Shown here: positions 36,630 to 43,637 of the stretch, piece after piece
Position numbering within the stretch: position 1 is the stretch's first letter
Layout: each line of letters begins with the position of its first letter
Source: Lachnospiraceae bacterium
Lineage (GTDB): Bacteria > Bacillota > Clostridia > Lachnospirales > Lachnospiraceae
Direction of reading: 5' to 3'
Assembly: GCA_016286555.1 (NCBI GenBank)
Contig: JAEETA010000009.1
Span: forward strand, 1 to 64,000
Length of the DNA: 64,000 nucleotides
Made by a program: the position numbers and the translations under genes
Notes under the pieces: model-generated
What the model was told of the DNA's origin: nothing
The model's database searches: none
The model's input: only the letters and a program-made list of their open reading frames with translations

Positions 36630-36658
36630 ACTATATCAGTTTTCGTGAAAAATGAAAA
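36630..36658 (-). promoter_or_regulatory. putative promoter of the asp23-fakA operon
   Basis: TTTTCA (36653-36658) and TATAGT (36630-36635) have 17-base spacing on the minus strand. A GTTTTC/GAAAAC dyad (about 36638-36658) covers the -35 and spacer and might be an operator. Confidence 0.5.
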
Positions 36659-36685
36659 CCGATTTTCTTAAATTATAATTTCTCC

Positions 36686-36714
36686 TTGCATTCAAATCAT
36701 TCATTTGATATTAT
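36686..36714 (+). promoter_or_regulatory. promoter of rpmB
   Basis: TTGCAT (36686-36691) and TATTAT (36709-36714) have 17-base spacing, divergent from the asp23 promoter, with a leader of about 45 bases to the rpmB start. Confidence 0.65.
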
Positions 36715-36763
36715 ATCAATGTTGCGAAAAAATCGCGGGATTTGATGTAAGGGAGGTGTAATC

Positions 36764-36949
36764 ATGGCAAAGTGTGATGTTTGCGGCAAAGGCGTACATT
36801 TTGGAAACAATGTCAGCCATTCTCATAGAAGAAGCAACGCAATCTGGAATTCCAACGTGCGTAGCGTAAAGTGCAAGGTTAACGGCGGCACCAAGCGTAT
36901 GCATGTCTGCTCCAGATGCCTCAGAAGCGGCGCCGTTGAGCGTGCCTGA
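36764..36949 (+). CDS. rpmB: 50S ribosomal protein L28, zinc-ribbon form
   Basis: This is a 61-residue ribosomal protein. CDVCGKG (residues 4-10) and CSRCLRSG (about 49-56) give the four zinc cysteines of the C+ form. HSHRRSNAIWNSNVRSVKC is the family core. GGGAGG lies upstream of the ATG. It is monocistronic, with its own promoter and terminator, as in other Firmicutes. Confidence 0.97.
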   Translation: MAKCDVCGKGVHFGNNVSHSHRRSNAIWNSNVRSVKCKVNGGTKRMHVCSRCLRSGAVERA

Positions 36950-36973
36950 TTATTTTTCTTTTGAGAGTTGAAG

Positions 36974-37000
36974 CCCCGGACTTTACGTCCGGGGTTTTTT
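36974..37000 (+). terminator. rho-independent terminator of rpmB
   Basis: CCCCGGAC/GTCCGGGG with a five-base loop is followed by six T residues, 25 bases after the rpmB stop codon. Confidence 0.95.
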
Positions 37001-37116
37001 ATTTGACGGAACATTCCGTCAAATAAAAACGCTCCGCGAGGATGCGACTCGCGCGGACAGGAAGATTGTCGCTTTGCGACACCGCGCTCGCGCGAGCGTA
37101 TCGCAGAGCGATACGC
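37001..37116. repeat. cluster of back-to-back palindromes between convergent genes
   Basis: An 11-base dyad ATTTGACGGAA/TTCCGTCAAAT (37001-37024) is followed by GC-rich hairpins: TCCGCGAG/CTCGCGCGGA (37033-37057), GTCGC/GCGAC (37068-37080), the 14-base palindrome CGCTCGCGCGAGCG (37085-37098), and GCGTATCGC/GCGATACGC (37096-37116). The last ends four bases before the stop codon of the minus-strand gene. Confidence 0.7.
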
Positions 37117-37120
37117 TATA

Positions 37121-37678
37121 TTACAGCTCATTCCATCTTCTCTGGAATACACGGTTGATGGCCTGTGCCATGGCAGCATCACCGCAAAGATTGTCGGGAT
37201 GAAAGATCTTTACCAGATCCTTGTACCGCTTCCGAAGCGCCATGGAACCAACAACACCTCTGAACAGGAAATCCGCAACCTCTTCCAGGGATTCGGGGGT
37301 AGCGTCATCGTAGCCCTGTCCCAGCAGTCTGGATTCTTCCAGATTCCTGCGTTCCTGCTCCAGCTTTCTGCGATCCTCCTCCAAAGAACGGAATCCGTCT
37401 TTCAGGATTTCCATCTTCTTCTCGAAAAACATACTCTCCTGCTTCAGCCGCTGCCGCTCCTGGAGCGTTCTGCGGTTCAGCTCATCCAGCTCGTCCCTGA
37501 GTTTCACGCGGTCCTTGATAAAATCCTCCTGCATCTGTTCCAGGCGGCGCCGCTCTTCCTCCAGGTTCCGTTTCTCGGCATCCAGCCGCATGTTTTCCTT
37601 GAAGAGAAAGATCTTGACCTTTTTCAGTTCGTCATCGTCCTGTGCCTGTACGATTTCGTCCCAATCAATCATGGTCAT
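37121..37678 (-). CDS. coiled-coil protein with C-terminal J-domain-like HPD motif
   Basis: The protein has 185 residues. Residues 25-118 are a highly charged coiled coil (KRNLEEERRRLEQMQEDF, SLEEDRRKLEQERRNLEES). The last about 45 residues resemble a DnaJ domain: LRKRYKDLVKIFHPDNLCGDAAMAQAINRV with the HPD triplet at 160-162. J domains usually sit at the N-terminus, so the order is reversed. It may recruit DnaK to a partner bound by the coil. Function unknown. The start is ATG 37678 or 37672; neither has a strong ribosome site. It follows gerW by eight bases. Confidence 0.75.
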   Translation of the reverse strand: MTMIDWDEIVQAQDDDELKKVKIFLFKENMRLDAEKRNLEEERRRLEQMQEDFIKDRVKLRDELDELNRRTLQERQRLKQESMFFEKKMEILKDGFRSLEEDRRKLEQERRNLEESRLLGQGYDDATPESLEEVADFLFRGVVGSMALRKRYKDLVKIFHPDNLCGDAAMAQAINRVFQRRWNEL

Positions 37679-37686
37679 TTACCCGT

Positions 37687-38100
37687 TCAGGCTTCACCCC
37701 CGTCTTCGGGAAATGCAGCCTCTTTTACTTCGTCGTCGGAGGGCTCTCCGCCCTTTGCCTTCGTAAAGCGATGTGTCAGTTCCGGTATCATATCCAGGAT
37801 CTTCGTCAGATTATCCTGGTTCTTGATGCTGAGGATCCTTGCGTGGCCGTCCTGGATCACCAGTACGCAATTGGGGCTTACCTTACCGCCCATTCCGCCC
37901 ATTCCGGAAGCGGATGCGTTCTTGGTGTCCTTGCCGTTCCCCGCAGCCAGTCCGAAGGAAACATCCACCAGGGGAATGATGGTGATCCCATCCAGCTTAA
38001 TGGGCTCTCCCACCACGGTCTTGCTGGATAAAATGTGGTCCATCCCGCTCAGCAGGGAATTTACCACAGTCTCTTTATCTTTCTTCTCTAACTCAGACAT
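37687..38100 (-). CDS. gerW: GerW family sporulation protein (YtfJ-like)
   Basis: The 137-residue protein contains the YtfJ/GerW core: MDHILSSKTVVGEPIKLDGITIIPLVDVSFGLAAG, a GMGGMGGKVSPNC glycine segment, and ILSIKNQDNLTKILDMIPEL. In Bacillus, relatives are forespore-made and required for some germination routes. The ATG at 38100 has GGAGG five bases upstream; the longer frame to 38151 overlaps the upstream gene. The downstream J-like gene and upstream DUF2953 gene form an operon with it. Confidence 0.92.
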   Translation of the reverse strand: MSELEKKDKETVVNSLLSGMDHILSSKTVVGEPIKLDGITIIPLVDVSFGLAAGNGKDTKNASASGMGGMGGKVSPNCVLVIQDGHARILSIKNQDNLTKILDMIPELTHRFTKAKGGEPSDDEVKEAAFPEDGGEA

Positions 38101-38125
38101 CCTTACCTCCAAAGCCGGCTCCGGA

Positions 38126-39232
38126 TCACTCTTCCGAACTGCCGGTTTCAAGTTTTTCCAATCGTTTTGCCTTGCGTTCCTTATGAGAGGCGATCCTGCC
38201 TCTGGTCCGCTTCAGGCGTTTATCCAGGATCACGATGAGGCCGCACAGGGCGACGCCGAACACCGTAAAATGACCTCTCATCTTCACCTTGCCCTTGATG
38301 ACCTTTTCCTCAAAGTCCGGGATCACACGGGAGCCCTTGCGGAAGCGGTCCGCAAACAGTGCATAGAGGCCGAAAAGATACCCTGTGGTATCCGGCGATC
38401 CCGTTCCGAAGATGAGATCTGCCTTGATGTCTCTGGGAAGTATCATGCGCAGCACACGCAGTACCTGCTTCTTGCTGCTTGCCAGGAATCCCCTGGTATC
38501 CTCATGATCCAGAAGGTTCTTCCAGAACTCCAGGTCCCAAAGCATCAATTTGATTTTATCACAGAAGTTATGGAAAGTGTTAGCAATCTTTTCGAAGATG
38601 GATTGCTTCTCCTGCGCACCGTCTTTCTCCCCATCGGCAGCAGCATCGTCCTCTGCGCCGGCTTCCTTCCCGGAAGCCCCGGTATCAGATCCATCTTCCT
38701 TCGACGCATCGGAAGTATTGCCGTCTTCGAAAATGTCCTCTTCCGAATCATCTTCATCAGAATCCGCAGGAACATCTCCCTCGGGATTCTCCGCCCCGGA
38801 CTCCTGCTCTGATCCATCGGTTTTCTCTTCTTCCACAGATCCTGCATCTGCCTGTGCCGGCCCATTCCCGGCGCTCGAAGCCTCGTCTTCCTTCTCTGCC
38901 TTGTGGTCCTTCTCATCCACGGCATCCTTCTCCGTGTCTGCCCCGTCCTCTTCCTTCCCGAGATCAAGTTTAAAAATCGGGATGCCAAAGAGCCGCACCT
39001 TCAAAACACCCGGGGACGGATAGTCCAGGCCTCCCGTAACGATCCACAAAAGCCAGTGGAGCCTGAGTCTCCCGTGATAGGGATCCTTCGACCCTTCCTC
39101 GCCCGCAGCTCCCTCGATCCGATAGACAAAGGGCGTAAAGAGCACCAGCAGCAAAAGGAGCAGCACAAGCCCCAGGATTCCCAGAAGGATCCAACCCAGG
39201 ACAATGAGAATTTTTAATACCACTGCCCACAT
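38126..39232 (-). CDS. DUF2953 membrane protein with long acidic insert
   Basis: The 368-residue protein has an N-terminal hydrophobic span (about residues 5-32). The DUF2953 core is split by about 110 residues of Asp/Glu/Ser-rich, low-complexity sequence (about 95-205), followed by a conserved C-terminal half (LIFGTGSPDTTGYLFGLYALF, VKMRGHFTVFGVALCGLIVI). It is the usual partner of GerW (YtfI-YtfJ pair), suggesting a sporulation role. The ATG at 39232 has AAAGGAG eight bases upstream. The long acidic insert is the unusual feature. Confidence 0.85.
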   Translation of the reverse strand: MWAVVLKILIVLGWILLGILGLVLLLLLLVLFTPFVYRIEGAAGEEGSKDPYHGRLRLHWLLWIVTGGLDYPSPGVLKVRLFGIPIFKLDLGKEEDGADTEKDAVDEKDHKAEKEDEASSAGNGPAQADAGSVEEEKTDGSEQESGAENPEGDVPADSDEDDSEEDIFEDGNTSDASKEDGSDTGASGKEAGAEDDAAADGEKDGAQEKQSIFEKIANTFHNFCDKIKLMLWDLEFWKNLLDHEDTRGFLASSKKQVLRVLRMILPRDIKADLIFGTGSPDTTGYLFGLYALFADRFRKGSRVIPDFEEKVIKGKVKMRGHFTVFGVALCGLIVILDKRLKRTRGRIASHKERKAKRLEKLETGSSEE

Positions 39233-39543
39233 GCGCAATACTCCTTTAGATTCAGATCACCCCGCAGCCGCATGCAGTCCTCCGCAATGGAAGCCACCAG
39301 CTCTGCCGCAGTCTCCTCACCGGAAGCGATTCCCACCACGGGGATGCGACGTCCCTCGTAGTAAAGCCCCTTCAGGGTCTTGCTGGGCAGGATCTCCAGC
39401 TGCTCTCCCGGGGCCTCACTGACAGTGATGACATAAAGCCCGTCCTTCGCCGCTTTGATCCTGCGGCGGAGCTTCGGCAACGCACTCGCTTCCAGATCCG
39501 GACTGATATACACTTGGGGATAAAAAACGAATTCCGGTTTCAT
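39214..39543 (-). CDS. conserved hypothetical protein
   Basis: The 109-residue soluble protein begins MKPEFVFYPQVYISPDLEASALPKL. It is probably a small alpha/beta protein. CACGQW at the C-terminus has two cysteines. I do not recognise a family. It is the first gene of the DUF2953-gerW group and overlaps the DUF2953 gene by 19 bases, so expression is probably coupled. The frame is open and the codon use matches the neighbours. Confidence 0.7.
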   Translation of the reverse strand: MKPEFVFYPQVYISPDLEASALPKLRRRIKAAKDGLYVITVSEAPGEQLEILPSKTLKGLYYEGRRIPVVGIASGEETAAELVASIAEDCMRLRGDLNLKEYCACGQWY

Positions 39544-39598
39544 AGGGTAAATTTTATCACAGAACTCCCTTGTTTTCTAAAAAAATAGCGTATTTTTG

Positions 39599-39629
39599 TT
39601 GACAGTTCCGTCAAAAAATCAGAATATTA
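39599..39629 (+). promoter_or_regulatory. putative promoter of the HD-GYP-like gene
   Basis: A consensus TTGACA lies at 39599-39604. The -10 is ambiguous among overlapping AT-rich hexamers in 39622-39633. A TTGAC/GTCAA dyad (39599-39615) covers the -35 and could bind a regulator. Confidence 0.45.
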
Positions 39630-39664
39630 TATTGTAGACACTGTATTCTACGGAGGTAGGGGCA

Positions 39665-40717
39665 TTGAAAACGATCACCAGAATGGAATGTCAGCCGGGT
39701 ATGGTCCTGGCAGAGCCCATTGAACATGACGGCGAGGTTCTCTTTAAGGCCGGCCGGAAGATCGACGAACGCGTGCTGGAACGTCTGGAACGCTTTAATA
39801 TCCTGTGCGTTACCATCATGGAAGACGTTGACTATGCCACCACCCATTATCAGAAGATCCAGTATTCCACCGAGTTTCAGAATTTCGTTAAGGTATATCA
39901 GGAGCAGCTCCTGGTGTACAAAGCCATCATGATCAGTTACCTGGGAACCAAAGCTATGGATCCTGCTTCTCTGATGGCCGTTTATAACAAGATCAACGAG
40001 TATGTCTCCTCGGAAAAGCAGCTCCTGGATTTCATCTACAACATGATGCCCGGCGAGGACGAGCTGACCTACACCGCATCCCTGAACTCCGCTCTTCTCT
40101 GCGGCGCTTTTGCTAACTGGATGGGGATGGACGCTCATGAGAAAAAACGTCTCATCATGTGTGGCTTCTTCTACGACATCGGTAAATGGAAGCTGCCTAA
40201 CGAAATCCTCTGGAAGCCCGGAAAGCTCACGGATGAAGAGTTCGAAATGGTACGCAAGCACCCTGTCATCGGCTACATCCTGGTGCGGAACGATCCAAAC
40301 CTGAGCGATCACATCAAAGCTGCCATCCTCATGCACCACGAGCGCATGGACGGATCCGGCTACCCCTCTCATCTCGCCGGTGAAAAGATCGACAAATACG
40401 CCCGATACATGGCCATCGTCGATACCTACATTGCCATGGCATCTCCCAGAATGCACCGCAGGGCCTTCACGCCACTGCAGATCATCGGCACTCTGGAAAC
40501 CAGCAAGGAAAAATATGACACTTCCATTCTGATGCCGCTGATCGAGCGCATCAGTGAAGCCCAGATCGGAACCGATGTGGAACTGAACGACGGTTCCATC
40601 TGGGAAGTAATGACGATCACAAGACAGCCCTACTCCCGTCCGATCCTGCGCAATGATGAGGGTGAGATCTTAAGTCTGTCAGAACATCCCGAACTCGAGA
40701 TCGTAAAGCTGGCCTGA
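39665..40717 (+). CDS. HD-GYP-like protein with altered metal ligands
   Basis: The protein has 350 residues. The C-terminal part follows the HD-GYP pattern: RKHPVIGYIL (H199), HHERMDGSGYP (224-234) and MAIVDTYIAM (D253). However, the HD dyad is Y170-D171 (FFYDIGKWKLP), and the preceding histidine position reads TYTASLNSALL, so two usual metal ligands are missing. It may be an inactive c-di-GMP sensor or have a changed activity. The N-terminal 120 residues include a DUF3391-like start. The TTG at 39665 has GGAGG eight bases upstream, preferred over the ATG at 39683. It is a monocistronic unit. Confidence 0.82.
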   Translation: MKTITRMECQPGMVLAEPIEHDGEVLFKAGRKIDERVLERLERFNILCVTIMEDVDYATTHYQKIQYSTEFQNFVKVYQEQLLVYKAIMISYLGTKAMDPASLMAVYNKINEYVSSEKQLLDFIYNMMPGEDELTYTASLNSALLCGAFANWMGMDAHEKKRLIMCGFFYDIGKWKLPNEILWKPGKLTDEEFEMVRKHPVIGYILVRNDPNLSDHIKAAILMHHERMDGSGYPSHLAGEKIDKYARYMAIVDTYIAMASPRMHRRAFTPLQIIGTLETSKEKYDTSILMPLIERISEAQIGTDVELNDGSIWEVMTITRQPYSRPILRNDEGEILSLSEHPELEIVKLA

Positions 40718-40737
40718 AAAGGCCGGCTTTTTCTTTT
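40708..40737 (+). terminator. rho-independent terminator overlapping the HD-GYP-like stop codon
   Basis: The stem GCTGGCCT/AGGCCGGC (one G-T pair) spans the TGA stop, followed by TTTTTCTTTT. Confidence 0.9.
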
Positions 40738-40766
40738 GCATAAAATCGCCGGGATACGCCTCTTCC

Positions 40767-43634
40767 TTAATCCCCCAGATACAGATCAAAGATCCTTCTG
40801 GCCAGAGGCACCGCATAGTCTCCGCCGGAGCCTGCGCCCTCGATGATCACCGTCACCGCGATCTGCGGATCCTCTGCGGGAGCAAAACCCGTGAACCATG
40901 CATGGGACTCTCCCTTCACATTTCCGTACTCTGCGGAGCCCGTTTTCCCGGCAGCAGTATACAGATCGCTCTGCAGCTTCTTTGCGGTTCCGTCCGTAAC
41001 CACCGCAGTCATCATTTCCGTCAGAAATGCGGATTCTTCCTCGGTAAGGAGCCTTCCGTAATTCTGACTCTGGAAGGTCTTCACCGCTCTCCCCTCAATG
41101 CTTTCCACCTTATCAAGAACTCTCGGTTTTACCAGCACGCCCTGATTTGCAATGGCACAGGTAACCAGGTGCAGATGCATGGGCGTGATGAGCGTCGTTC
41201 CCTGACCGATGGAGGTCTGCATCTTATCATAGTCCGAAAGGTTCGCACCCGCTTGCGTCCGGGAGGATACCTGAAGGAAATCCACGGGAAGCTCCGTGTC
41301 AAAAAGCAGTCCCGAAAGCTGGGTTCCGAAGTCCTCCCAGTCCAGACTCATGCCGATGTTGGCAAAGGAGGAATTGCAGGACTTGGCAAAGGAACTCTTG
41401 AAATTCACACTTCCATGGTTGGTTCCGTGATAGCAGTGAATGCTCTCGCCGCCTTTGCTGTAGGAACCGTTACAGTTGTAGGAATACTTCTTCCATCCAT
41501 CCGGGAACTGTCTGTAATATGCCAGCGAAGTAAAGATCTTGAAGGTGGATCCGGGGGGATAGAGTCCCTGGGTTACGCGGTTTAACAGCTCCGCCTCCTC
41601 GCTCTCATCCAGCGTCTCCCACACGTCTGCCACTTCATTGGGATCAAAATCAGGATGGGACAGCATTGCCAGGATCCGTCCCGTCTTCACTTCCGAAACA
41701 ATGACGGCACCGTTGTACATCCGCAGATAATCATCCGCCGCCTGCTGGATGGGAATATTTAAAGAGGTATAAACCGTATCACCGGGATTTTTCACCTCCG
41801 CCACATCGTTTGCCACCTTTTTGTCCAGACTGATGTGGGTATTGATGAGCCAGTAATTGGCAATGTCCTCAATGCCCATGCGCCCGTAAGTGGAAAAGCC
41901 CACCGCATGTGCAAAAAGCTTTCCGTAAGGATAGGTTCTGTGCTCGTTTTGCTCCTCATCCACCGTGGACTCCGCCAGCACGCTGCCGTCATCCGCCAGA
42001 ATGGTTCCCCGATAATTACGTGACAGCAGTGTCTCCTGCCGGGAGTTGTAGGAATTGTTGATGAGCACGGTCTCGTTCTCCCGGACGAAATCACACAGAT
42101 AGATCATCATTGCGCCAAAGATGGCAAGGAACGACACAGATGTCAGATAAATAGGGAGATTCCGAAGGAAGATCTTCCGGTTTTCTTTCCGCTGCTCACG
42201 TTTCGCAGCCTTCTCTCCCTTGGCGTCGGAAGCATTCGCAGCAGAAGAATCCGCTCCGGGTTGCGCATCGGTACTTTCATCCATATCCTGCCGCAGATCC
42301 TCCGCATCCACTGCACTGCCGCTCTCATGCCGCAGGATCTTCAGATAGCTTCCCTGCACCACGGAAAAGAGGATCATGGTGGTCATGACGGAGCTGCCGC
42401 CGTAGCTGATAAAGGGCAGGGTGACACCGGTCAGCGGAATGAACTTAATGCCGCCGCCCACGGTCAGGAAGATCTGGAAGAGGTACATAACGCCTGCGCC
42501 GTAGAGCAGACAACGGTAAAAGGAATCCTTACAGATCACAGCGCAGCGCATCATTTCCAGGAAACAGCACAGACACATCACCAGCAGACAGAAGCCGAAA
42601 ATGAGACCGAACTCCTCACAGACGGCGGAAAAGATCATGTCCTGCTCCACATAGGGAATGTCCCCCGGATTACCCTGCAGCAGCCCCATGCCGAACCAGC
42701 TGCCGGAGGAAATGGAAAAGAGGGATTGGGTGATCTGATAGCCCTTGTTGTCGATATTGGTCCAGGGGTCCAGAAATGCCAGTACTCTGGTGCGCACATG
42801 AGGAAAAATGCGATAGGCCACATAGGAAGCCCCTGCAAGTCCTGCAACACCGGGAATCAGATACAGATACTGCCCGGTCATGAAAACCACGATGAGCACA
42901 TAAGCCACAAAGAAGATCAGGCCGCTGCCCAGATCCCTGGAAAAAACCAGGATCAGGACATAGGATCCGGAGATCAGCGCGCTGATTGCAACGGTCCAAA
43001 AGTCTGTTTCCGCACTTAATGCCGCCGCCAGGAAAAAAAGGAACAGAATCTTCACAAATTCCGAAGGCTGGAAGGTAGCTCCGGCGATGGTAAAGGACAG
43101 TTTGGAGCCATTGGTGAACTCTCCGATGAGGAGCACGATCCCCAGCATGCCGATGCCGGTGAAGGCATAGACGTAGGTCAGCTTTTTCCAGATCCGGATC
43201 CGGTTCATAAGGTACGGGATCCCCAGACAGATGGCAAAGGACACCATACTGATGAGATACAGCCGGAAGGCCTTTGTAAAGGACAGTCTCGAGATCACCG
43301 TAAATCCGATCCCCAGAAGCATACACATATTGTTCAGGAGAAAACGGTTGATCCCGTCATAGATCATGGTATTTAAGAAGATCATCAGAAAGAGAAAGAC
43401 CGTCACAAACCCGAAAAGGTACAGGAATTTGGACTCTCCCGTTACGAAGGTCAGATCCAGAAAACATAGGAACAGAAAGCCCAGAGCCAGCAAATGCTGC
43501 ACGCTGAAAAGACCTTCCCGGCGGGATTTATCGGGCAGGAAAAAATAAAGCAGATCCGTAAAGGCAAAGGCAGCGCCAAAGCCCAGTATCACATACTTGG
43601 ATAATTCAATTACATACTGCTGCAACGTGATCAT
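40767..43634 (-). CDS. fused SEDS glycosyltransferase (FtsW/RodA) and class B penicillin-binding protein
   Basis: This is one 955-residue chain. Residues 1 to about 440 are a SEDS peptidoglycan polymerase with about ten spans; PSEFVKILFLF, the FLDPW...D..GYQ loop (about 290) and FISYGGSS are hallmarks. A charged linker (about 445-485) leads to another span (about 490-515) and a transpeptidase. Its catalytic serine is in PPGSTFKIF (about 694), with SCNSSF (SxN, about 751) and GKTGSAE (about 898). These activities are normally on separate RodA/PBP2 or FtsW/PBP3 proteins. No stop or frameshift separates the halves. It follows the U32 peptidase by three bases. Confidence 0.93.
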   Translation of the reverse strand: MITLQQYVIELSKYVILGFGAAFAFTDLLYFFLPDKSRREGLFSVQHLLALGFLFLCFLDLTFVTGESKFLYLFGFVTVFLFLMIFLNTMIYDGINRFLLNNMCMLLGIGFTVISRLSFTKAFRLYLISMVSFAICLGIPYLMNRIRIWKKLTYVYAFTGIGMLGIVLLIGEFTNGSKLSFTIAGATFQPSEFVKILFLFFLAAALSAETDFWTVAISALISGSYVLILVFSRDLGSGLIFFVAYVLIVVFMTGQYLYLIPGVAGLAGASYVAYRIFPHVRTRVLAFLDPWTNIDNKGYQITQSLFSISSGSWFGMGLLQGNPGDIPYVEQDMIFSAVCEEFGLIFGFCLLVMCLCCFLEMMRCAVICKDSFYRCLLYGAGVMYLFQIFLTVGGGIKFIPLTGVTLPFISYGGSSVMTTMILFSVVQGSYLKILRHESGSAVDAEDLRQDMDESTDAQPGADSSAANASDAKGEKAAKREQRKENRKIFLRNLPIYLTSVSFLAIFGAMMIYLCDFVRENETVLINNSYNSRQETLLSRNYRGTILADDGSVLAESTVDEEQNEHRTYPYGKLFAHAVGFSTYGRMGIEDIANYWLINTHISLDKKVANDVAEVKNPGDTVYTSLNIPIQQAADDYLRMYNGAVIVSEVKTGRILAMLSHPDFDPNEVADVWETLDESEEAELLNRVTQGLYPPGSTFKIFTSLAYYRQFPDGWKKYSYNCNGSYSKGGESIHCYHGTNHGSVNFKSSFAKSCNSSFANIGMSLDWEDFGTQLSGLLFDTELPVDFLQVSSRTQAGANLSDYDKMQTSIGQGTTLITPMHLHLVTCAIANQGVLVKPRVLDKVESIEGRAVKTFQSQNYGRLLTEEESAFLTEMMTAVVTDGTAKKLQSDLYTAAGKTGSAEYGNVKGESHAWFTGFAPAEDPQIAVTVIIEGAGSGGDYAVPLARRIFDLYLGD

Positions 43635-43637
43635 ACA

